A stretch of 64,000 bases of DNA from Vanrija pseudolonga (taxonomy: Eukaryota; Basidiomycota; Tremellomycetes; Trichosporonales; Trichosporonaceae). The notes below the pieces were generated by a model. It searched no databases, was not told where the DNA came from, and saw nothing but the letters and a program-made list of their open reading frames with translations. Location of the stretch: the NCBI RefSeq assembly GCF_020906515.1, contig NC_085851.1, forward strand, positions 2,542,001-2,606,000, given 5' to 3'. Positions 45,930-53,768 of this stretch are shown piece after piece. Position 1 is the stretch's first letter. Every line of letters begins with the position of its first letter. The translations under genes and the position numbers were made by a program.

Positions 45930-46205
45930 CGACGACTCAACACTGCACCCGCGCACCCGCGCACCCGTGCACCCGTCGCCGACTCGATGCTGCCTGCACC
46001 TGTCGACGACTCGACGCTGCACCCACGCACCCGTCAACGACTCCACGCTGCACCCGTTAAGACTGGACGCTGCACCCGTCGACCATGCACCCGCGCAACG
46101 ACTCGACGCTGCACCCGTGCACCCGTTGAGCACTCGACGCTGCACCCGTGCACCCGTTAACGAATCGATGCTGCACCATTTGAGACTGGACGCTGCACCC
46201 GTTGA
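45930..46205 (+). repeat. Degenerate ~30-bp repeat array
   Basis: Roughly nine imperfect units combining CGACTCGACGCTGCACCC with GTGCACCCGTTGA-type spacers. Unit length varies by 10-15 bp, so the array has aged or recombined. Confidence 0.75.
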
Positions 46206-46474
46206 GACTTGTGCCCGGTGCACTCACTCTGCTCGTCACGCCGCCTCCACTGCACAGGCGCAACTGCTGCCACACTCCGACCACGGGCGAAGGATCGTCG
46301 CTCTTACAGTTCACGGGAAGTAGAACCAGCTGCAGCGAACGTTACTGCCGCTGCTTGGGGAGTTGTGTCGCGCTAGCACGACGAGGAGTCGGGAAGAGTC
46401 GCTGATTCCTTAAGAGTTGAAGGCTGCTCCATCTGCCAGGCCGCGGTTTCGTCTCTTCTGGGTACTGGGGGACT

Positions 46475-46495
46475 TGGGGTACCCGAGGTACCCCA
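46475..46495. repeat. Perfect short palindrome (9-bp arms, 3-bp spacer)
   Basis: TGGGGTACC-CGA-GGTACCCCA. It sits at the start of the repeat-free central island. Function unknown. Confidence 0.7.
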
Positions 46496-46514
46496 GATAT
46501 AGTCGCAGGAGGGC

Positions 46515-47060
46515 ATGGATGCCAGGAGGTCAGCTACACATGCTTCATGCCCAGCGACAACATGTCTGAAGACACAGAGGACCAGCTGGGAGCCAAGGGA
46601 TTGTCAGCACCTCCGCCCGCTCCATCTGGTCGACACCTCACTTGCTACATATATCCGGCGAGGTCGTGTCAACGTCGAACCCGCCACCACACTGGCGCCT
46701 CCACACCGAGCTGCCACCATTCAGTGTCAACTCACCTCGAGGAACTGCTCAACTGTGGGGGACAGGTTCAAGTCCCCTCCCCCAGGTACCGTGGCGGACT
46801 ATGCAGCCGCCCACGACACGCTGCAAGGGATGCGCGCCGCTCTCCCCGTGCTCCTCGACCCGCCGTCGACCTTGACCTCCAAGGCCCACTTCGCACGATT
46901 CTGTGTGGCCAGGGGGCGCAAGCGTTCGGTTCGTGGACAGCTGGTGCCCCCTCTCCATGTGGTCGGAACCTCACTTCCTAAATATTTCAGCGTGGCCGAA
47001 CTATGCCAAGACGCAGAATTGCGCGACTTGTGCATTCTGGGGAGGATGTGTGTCATTTGA
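46515..47060 (+). CDS. Orphan open reading frame with an internal duplication, doubtful gene
   Basis: A 181-codon frame in the only stretch of the island that lacks CACCCG repeats. No family recognised. Residues about 34-46 (RPLHLVDTSLATY) and 144-156 (PPLHVVGTSLPKY) resemble each other in the same frame, and the DNA around them is also similar, so a diverged internal duplication is likely. There is no clear start context, intron or domain; this may be non-coding DNA or a relic. Confidence 0.2.
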   Translation: MDARRSATHASCPATTCLKTQRTSWEPRDCQHLRPLHLVDTSLATYIRRGRVNVEPATTLAPPHRAATIQCQLTSRNCSTVGDRFKSPPPGTVADYAAAHDTLQGMRAALPVLLDPPSTLTSKAHFARFCVARGRKRSVRGQLVPPLHVVGTSLPKYFSVAELCQDAELRDLCILGRMCVI

Positions 47061-47399
47061 ATGCATTTTGTTGGGATAAACAACCTGGCTATCTAGAGGA
47101 TCACTGGCACCTTTTTGCGCAACTCTCCAAATACCTACACAATTGCTACAGAAACAACCGTGGCTAACAAGGCATACTTTCTTGGCCACTGGCGCCAGTG
47201 ATGGGAACGGCATGACCCCGAGTGGTTAGCACCTACCTACCACACGACTTGGGAACCACTAATGTGTGTCTGTGTCTGTGCATGTGTTTGCGTGTCCGTG
47301 GCAGTGGAACGAACCTGCCGTGTCCCTAGGAACGCAAGGCGACCCACCCTCCTCTCCCCTCCTGGCTCCGCCAGACGCGGTCGTGGAGTCTTCGACCCC

Positions 47400-48250
47400 G
47401 TTGCTACTGAAACCGCTCCTGAAACTGCTGCCGCACCCGTCGCGGCGCCGCACCCGCCACTGCACCCGCCGCTGAACGCGTACTGACTCGCCGCTGCACC
47501 CGCGCTACACCTGCTGGCTGTGCCACACCAGCGCGCTTCGCACCTGCGCCCGCCCCTTCGCCTTGACGTCGAGCCCGCCGCCACACTGGCGCCGGCACCC
47601 CACGCCGTCCTCATCATGCGCTGGACACCTCACGCTGTACTGGAGGAGGCACCTGTGCTTGCACCCGCGCCTGCACCCGCTCACGCTGCCACCGACGCCC
47701 AATGCCGCACCTGCTCCTGCACGCGTCGATGGCCTGTCTTTGAGAGTCGACACTCTGCCTGCTGATTTGACACGGCTTCCTGCTTCTTTAGCTGCACCAG
47801 TTACTTGACGATACGCTACACCCGTCGACGACTCGAGGGTGCACCCGTCAAAACATGCGCTTCGCCCATTCTCAACGCTCAACGTTGTACCCACCACTTC
47901 ATAGACACTGCTTCAACGCTGAGCCTGTCGCTGAGCCGGTATGTACTGCCACAGCCCCGCACCCAAGTCTGCACCCGTTCACGCACCGTGCCCGCACCCG
48001 TTACTGCAACTGGTGGCTATGCCACATCCACGCGCTTCGCGCCTGCGCCAACGCCTTCGCCTCGACGTCGGACCCGCCGCCACGCCGGCGCCTGCTCCCC
48101 GCCCAGTCCCCAGTGTCCGCTCGACGCCTCACGCTACACCGGAGCGTGCACCTGTCCTTGTAACTGCTGCTGCACCTGATACAGCGCCGAACCCGTCCCT
48201 GCACCCGTCGAAGCTCAAAGCCGGACGCTGCATTCCGCAGCGCGGTCATA
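47400..48250. repeat. Degenerate CACCCG-containing minisatellite block, right part
   Basis: About 0.85 kb of the same unit family as the left block, again C-rich on the plus strand. It contains two diverged copies (starting about 47519 and 48012) of a 140-150 bp segment whose third copy is at about 44800 in the left block; all share GCCACA, a GCGCCTTCGCCTCGACGTC-like core and a downstream GTGCACCTGTCCT-like end. Confidence 0.75.
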
Positions 48251-48539
48251 AATCAATGGAATGAATCTGCCCAGAAACAACATTGACGAGACTCGCCACA
48301 CTGACGACGATTTGTGTATGCGGAGGCGGTGCGAACGTTCCATGAACCCCCAGCGTAATGAAAGAGGACCAAAAGAGGCCCCACTCACACACACACAAAA
48401 GGAGACCAACCCTACTCCCCGAACCCGTTGTCCCACCCCTGGGCTCCGGATTCTTGTTCGTCACGGGCTCGAACCGTGCACCTGTTTGCTCCAGAGAAGG
48501 AGAAACAGGAAGCCAACTGCTGTCGTCACCGCTGTGCTA
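48251..48539. other. Spacer between repeat blocks
   Basis: About 290 bp of unique-looking sequence between the right block and the inverted array. It includes a hairpin resembling a tRNA T-arm (48462-48478), judged not to be a tRNA. Confidence 0.5.
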
Positions 48540-48726
48540 GCGGGTGCGATGCTGGCGGGTGCGATTCTGACGGGTGCGAGATATGCTGACGGGTGCGAGA
48601 TATGCTGGCGGGTGCAGTATGTCGGCGGGTGCGATTCTAACGGGTGCGACGTGCTGGCGGGTGCGATCCGCTAACGGGTGCGGTACGCTGATGGATGCGC
48701 ATGCTGGCAAGTGCGATGCTGGCAGC
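48540..48726 (-). repeat. Array of CGGGTGCG units, opposite orientation to the main block
   Basis: About ten units with (A/G)CGGGTGC cores at 14-21 bp spacing, including a perfect-length 19-bp pair (48578-48596, 48597-48615; GAGATATGCTG(A/G)CGGGTGC). On the minus strand these read as CGCACCCGCCAGC, so the repeat family changes strand here. Confidence 0.85.
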
Positions 48727-48933
48727 GGCTTCGAGGAACTATGCCCGCATGCAGACAACGCGGATCTCGTGGAGGGCGCTCACTGGCGTTGTGCCACAGG
48801 TGTTATGTGCCACAAGGCGTTCGTAACAATTGGGTGACCATGGCGCCTCGGCCCCTGTGGCTATGCATGTGGTAGTTCCGTTCTATTAAGCTTCGGTGTG
48901 TGATCTTGCACCTATTAAACAAAAGGCACACCC

Positions 48934-51520
48934 CTAGTGCTTCTTGATGCCCCCGCCCTTGAACTGGTAGTAATGTGGCCTGGGGTGGTCAGCTTACACT
49001 AGCGCTTGCGACAGCTGCACTCACGCAAGCTCGACGAGCCACTCCTCTTCGACGACGGTCAAGTCCCGCATGAAGCTCTTGGTCGTCTCGAGCACCTCGT
49101 GGAAGATGACCCAGCCGGTGCTGGGCTGGCGGGTGAACATGACGGACGAGGGGTGGACGTGGAGGATCTGGGGTGTGTGAGCTGTGAGAACCCAGAATCT
49201 GCGAAGCTCTACTCACTGCCCCTTCCCGTGCTGTGCGATATGTCCCGTCTGGCAACATGCGCGCGGCGTTCTGAGGTGTCAGCTATGTACCGCATATACT
49301 TCAGCTCACCTTGAAGTAGCCCGACACGAGACACTTGCGCAGCCGCACCGCGTCGCCAGAGCAACTGACCACCGGGATACCAAACCTGTCGAGATACTTT
49401 TTCAGCTGTTTCCGGATAGACACGGCTCGCGACAGCGCCTTGAAGTTGAGCCGGTGGTTGCCGCACCACGACTTGTCGCGCTGGCCATAGCGAATGAACG
49501 CGTTGTACGCTGGGGTGAGCTCGACCCACGCTCACTAGCTCACTCACCATTCAACAGCGTAATGTGATCACCCTCCTCGGCGGTAAACTTGCGCCGCTCA
49601 ATCTCAGCCATGGCCTCGCGCATGCCTCCCTGCGGCAGGATGAACACGTTCTGCACCGCCGTCATGGCTGCAATTGTGAGGATCTCCTCGCCACATCTAA
49701 AGTCGAACGAGTTGAGGAGCTGGGCGTGTGAGTGGGGACAACGTCGCGGGGTCACTCACAATCGTCGCCATCATTGGGTCCAACGGCAGCTCGGCCATTC
49801 GCTCGCCGAGAGGCTTGGTCAAGTGTCCGTCGTCGTCAATCGCCTTGAGCGAGTACAGGAACTCGAGAGCACGAATCATCATGTCGCTTGGCGGGGGGCT
49901 CATAAAGTCGAACTTGGCCACATTGTCGATGCCAAGAGCCTTGAGCTGGAGAACGTACATGCTGATGTCGGAGCGGACGAGTTCTGGCGGCGTCGTGATC
50001 GGCATCGCAGAGTATGGGTTGGTCGTGGGCAGCACGGACGCGGGGTACAGCCTGAAGCACTTGCCGGCGGACGTACGGCCTGCTCGTCCCGCACGCTGGT
50101 TGGCCGAGGCCAATGAGCAGGGCGTGACGGTGAGCACGTCCATTGCTGTCCGTGGGTTGAACGTTTTCAACTGGGCGTCAGGGGTGTTCTTGCTGCAAAC
50201 CTACCTTGACAAAGCCAGAGTCGACGACATACTTGATCCCGTCGATGGTGACACTCGCCTCGGCGATATTTGTGGCGAAGATGACTTTGCGTGTGTCCCG
50301 TGGTGGTGGGTCAAAGATGATCTCCTGTTCTTCAGGCGGGAGGGTGGCGTAGAGTGGCAGGGCGAGGATCTTTGGCGCGCCGCGGGGTAGTCTGAGAGTT
50401 AGAAACCAAGCGAGTCTCACTAACTCACGTTTCCATCCTGTCAGCCAGCTGCTGGATCGCCCCGTCAATCTCATCTCGACCCGTTAGGAACACGAGCACA
50501 TCGCCCGCCGGCTCCTTGAGATGGATGTCATACACCGTGTCCACTGCGGCCTGGACGTAGTCGACGACGGGCTCCTTGCGGTAGCACACCTCGACGGGGA
50601 ACATGCGGCCCTCGAGGCTGACGACTGGGAGGTGAGCGCGTGGAGTTGGCTGAACACCTACTGGTCGCGTCGTCTTTTGACCTGTCCGTCCCGTCCGAAT
50701 TTGTGTTGAAGTACTCGAAGAAGTCCTCGCTGTGGGGTCAGTGGCTAGTTACAGTGTCACATCAGACAGCCACTCACGCATCGATCGTCGCCGACGAGAT
50801 GATAACGCGCAGCTCCGGACGCTTCTTCATAATCTTCTTCAGTAAGCCCAACAAGAGGTCGGTGTATGCACCCCGCTCGTGCGCCTCATCAATCTGGCGT
50901 CAGCCTTCCCCCGACCAGCTATCTACTCACCATCACCACGCTGTACTTGCTCAACAGCGGGTCCTGCATACACTCGCGGAAGAGCATCCCGTCCGTGAGG
51001 TACTTTATTCTTGTGCGCGTGGGGTTGCTGAGGTCCTCAAAGCGGATGGTATACCCCACCTCGTCGCCGAGCACGCTGCCGACTTCCTCGGCAACGCGCG
51101 TCGCGACCGAGGTCGCAGCGACCCTTCGGGGCTGGGTACATGCCACCACGCGGGACTCGGACGTCCACCCTGCTTCGTGGAGGTACTGTGGGATCTCTAG
51201 CGCCGGGGTCAGCTCAACGCCCCTTCCTTCCTTCCCTCGCTGCACTTACGAGTCGACTTTCCGCTGCCCGTCTGCCCGACGACAATGACAACCTGGTACC
51301 GCTCTACACACCAGAGCAGCTTGGCTCGGTGCTTGTAGATTGGCAGCCGCGCCCGCTGCGCCTCGAGGCTGAGGTTGGCGAGCTTGGAGCTCGACGCGAC
51401 GATCGTGCCTTCGTTCTCCGTCTCACGGTCCAGCGACGAGCCTGGGGGGGTCAGCGGTGCCGTCGGGGCCAACTCACCTGGAGCCACGGCGCCGGGCTTC
51501 CAGAACTGTAACGGCGGCAT
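48934..51520 (-). CDS. DHX35: DEAH-box RNA helicase DHX35
   Basis: Thirteen exons (minus): 51478-51520, 51250-51441, 50931-51196, 50778-50893, 50662-50729, 50429-50624, 50205-50391, 49760-50170, 49548-49719, 49310-49509, 49217-49270, 49025-49167 and 48934-48979; all joins keep frame and give 697 residues (human DHX35 is 703). Motifs: [11 protein letters not shown], Walker [10 protein letters not shown] (about 68), [12 protein letters not shown] (about 169), [32 protein letters not shown]; then winged helix, ratchet and OB-fold parts ending in RWVI-like [18 protein letters not shown] and LAPHYYQF. It is a spliceosome-associated helicase found in intron-rich eukaryotes and absent from S. cerevisiae. 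Introns are 34-53 nt. Confidence 0.95.
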
Positions 51521-51993
51521 GGTGGTGCACAATGTGGTCGAGGTCGGAAGGGCCGATGTTGTTGACAAGGGTGTGATGTAGCCTGGACCTCGTCGACTTT
51601 GTGGTCGGTGCCGCTGCTCCGCTGCCGCGATGCCGTCGGTGACATCCGCGTATTTGGCCCTCCCTTGTAGTCTGGGCGAGGCACCCGCGCCCCGCCCCCG
51701 CCTTATCTTCCGGTGGAGGACTGTTTCGGCAAATGAAGTGGTGCCCAACGACGAGTTCCCATTCGACGTCATCCACACGCTTAGCCCGATTCCTATCTTT
51801 TGAGAATCTGGGAACTGGAATCGGGCGGAGAGGACAAGCATGGGTCACAAGGCGCCAACAGAGGGGGGCGAGGTGGGGCTGAAAGCTCTCTGCTCTCTCT
51901 CATAACTCCCAATCCCCCCCCGTCCATCTCTTGCTTCTTCTTCTCCTCCATGTACCCATACTGATCGACTGACTGGATACCCAACCCATACCA
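51521..51993. other. Divergent promoter region (DHX35 / NiCoT)
   Basis: 473 bp between start codons; the right 100 bp is a pyrimidine-rich leader (CTCTCTC at about 51890-51900). No gene supported. Confidence 0.5.
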
Positions 51994-53631
51994 ATGAACC
52001 TCCGCAGCCTCCCCCGCCCCACACTCCTCGGGCGCGCGGTCGCCCTCATCGGCGGCGAGCTGCTCTTCAACGCCGCGATGTGGGTCGCGGCGGGTATTGC
52101 CTTTGGGCAGCGGGACGGCTTGCTAGGCATCGCCTTGCTGGCTTGGGTGAGTCGAACTGAAGTTCCAGTGGACTGGCAGCTCACACACGCCCCAGACGCT
52201 CGGCCTTCGACACGGCCTCGACGCAGACCACATCTCGGCGATTGACAACGCGACCCGCCAGATGGTCAGCATGGGCCAGCTGCCCCTCACCTGCGGGCTG
52301 TTCTTCAGCCTGGGCCACTCGACAATTGTTATCGCTGTGAACGTGGCTATTGCTGTCAGGTGAGTGTGGCCGTGTGGAGCATGCGGTTTCACTCCAGTGA
52401 GACCGGTGACCCGCCACCATGCCTTCCCAACTTCCGTCGGCATCTCCCCATCCCCTCTTCTCATCGGGCCACCCGCTAACCACCCAGCGTCGACATCTAC
52501 GACAAGCTCGACAAGGTCGGCTCGGTCGGCGGCATCGTCGGCACGTCGGTCTCCGCTAGCTTCCTCTTCCTCGTCGCGTGCATCAACACCTTCTTCCTCG
52601 TCGGCGCGATCAGGTATCGCAAGAAGCAGAAGGCACGGGTCAAGGCCGGCCTTCCCCCAGAGGAGGGCGACCCGACCGCGATCCAGGGCGGCGGGTGCTT
52701 GGTGCGCATTATCGCGCCGATCATGCGCGCGGTCGACAAGCCGTGGAAGCTGTATCCCGTGGGCATTCTGTTCGGCTTTGTGAGTGCAGCTGCCGCCCAT
52801 GTGTAGAGCCAGCTGACCCACGCCCAGGGCTTCGACACGGCCTCCTCCATCGCCCTCCTCGCCATCTCGGCCATCGCGGCGCGCGGACCAAAGGGCGAGG
52901 CCATCAGCCACGGCAAGGTCGTGATCCTGCCGTTCCTCTTCACGGCGGGCATGTCGCTCGTCGACAGCCTCGACTCGGTGCTCATGCTGTACGCGTACGC
53001 GCAGCCAAACCTCAAGGGCGCGGACGGCAAGCTGCACCTGTTCTACCGGCCGCTCAGGCTCCAGGCGGACGTGGAGAGCGTCGCACCGCTCAACTCGCCC
53101 GTCGCCGAGTCGTCTGAGCCCCGGCCGCCGCTCCCCCGCGACGACAGCAAGACGGACAGCAAGCTCAACGACGACGAGACGATCGTCGAGGCACAGGCCG
53201 AGGAACACAACGCCCGCATGCTCGCCGCCAAGGCGAGCACCATCTCCTCCCTGTCCATCAGCCTCACGCTCCTCTCCATCCTCGTCGCGCTCAGCATCTC
53301 GCTCATCGAGATCATGGGCCTCATCGGCGAAAACTGCACCCAGTGCCGCGAGGCCGCTGAGGCCGAGGACGGCGGCGGACTCGCGGGCAGCTGGTGGCGC
53401 GCTTGGGCGAGGGCCAACGACGCAAGCGGGTACGTCGGCGCCGCGATTGTGGGCTGCTTTGTCGCCATCCTCATTGCGTACCATGTCGCCCGGTGGCTTT
53501 GGAAGAAGCGGGCGGCGAAGCGCCGCGCTGCACACGAGGAACAGGCTCAGTCGCAGACGCAGTACGCGGATGAAGACGAGGCACGGGCGCGGAGCCCAGT
53601 CGAGAACGAGGCAGAGACACCGCAAACATAG
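51994..53631 (+). CDS. NIC1: NiCoT-family nickel/cobalt transporter
   Basis: Exons 51994-52146, 52196-52359, 52488-52779 and 52828-53631 give 470 residues. The diagnostic NiCoT motif RHGLDADHISAIDN (about residues 56-69, HX4DH) forms across the first splice junction and supplies metal ligands; LFFSLGHSTIV, GFDTASSIALLAI and PFLFTAGMSLVDSLDSVLML are the other family signatures. About eight membrane helices are expected. A hydrophilic loop (about residues 365-400, PPLPRDDSKTDSKLND) and a charged C-terminal tail are longer than in bacterial HoxN. In fungi such as S. pombe (Nic1) the transporter supplies Ni2+ for urease; that role is inferred here. Confidence 0.92.
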
Positions 53632-53768
53632 ACGCAAGAAGCACACCCCACTACCACCCACGTTCTCGTGTAGATCTTACATGTTCATGCATGTTTTAGA
53701 ACACGGTACACTCTCGCTTCTGTCACAATAATGACTATTTTGCTGTCATCAACCCCAAAGCAGTCAAG

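Larger units (their letters stand above)
43389..46230. repeat. Degenerate CACCCG-containing minisatellite block, left part
   Basis: About 2.8 kb in which the plus strand is dominated by short units around TGCACCCG(T/C), in places 12 bp, 23 bp or about 30 bp long, mixed with Leu/Pro/Thr-coding-like filler. C greatly exceeds G on the plus strand throughout. Long open frames here (for example 44508-45812, 434 codons) are a by-product of this composition: their translations are CTRDCTR-type repeats without domain character. No gene is supported. Confidence 0.8.

Noticed and set aside
47200-47320. CCGAGTGGTTAGCAC resembling a tRNA D-arm
   Set aside because: No consistent anticodon stem or T-arm in the following 70 nt on either strand.
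48462-48478. Minus-strand hairpin with a perfect 5-bp stem and TTCGAGC loop, like a tRNA T-arm
   Set aside because: No matching acceptor stem, D-arm or anticodon arm could be placed around it; the 7-nt segment that would pair with ACGAACA is absent.
43443-48726. CRISPR array
   Set aside because: Repeat units are degenerate, spacers are not uniform in length, there are no cas genes, and the genome is eukaryotic.
52123-53661. 512-codon minus-strand frame opposite the NiCoT gene
   Set aside because: Shadow of a GC-rich coding strand; the plus strand has the NiCoT signature and correct introns.
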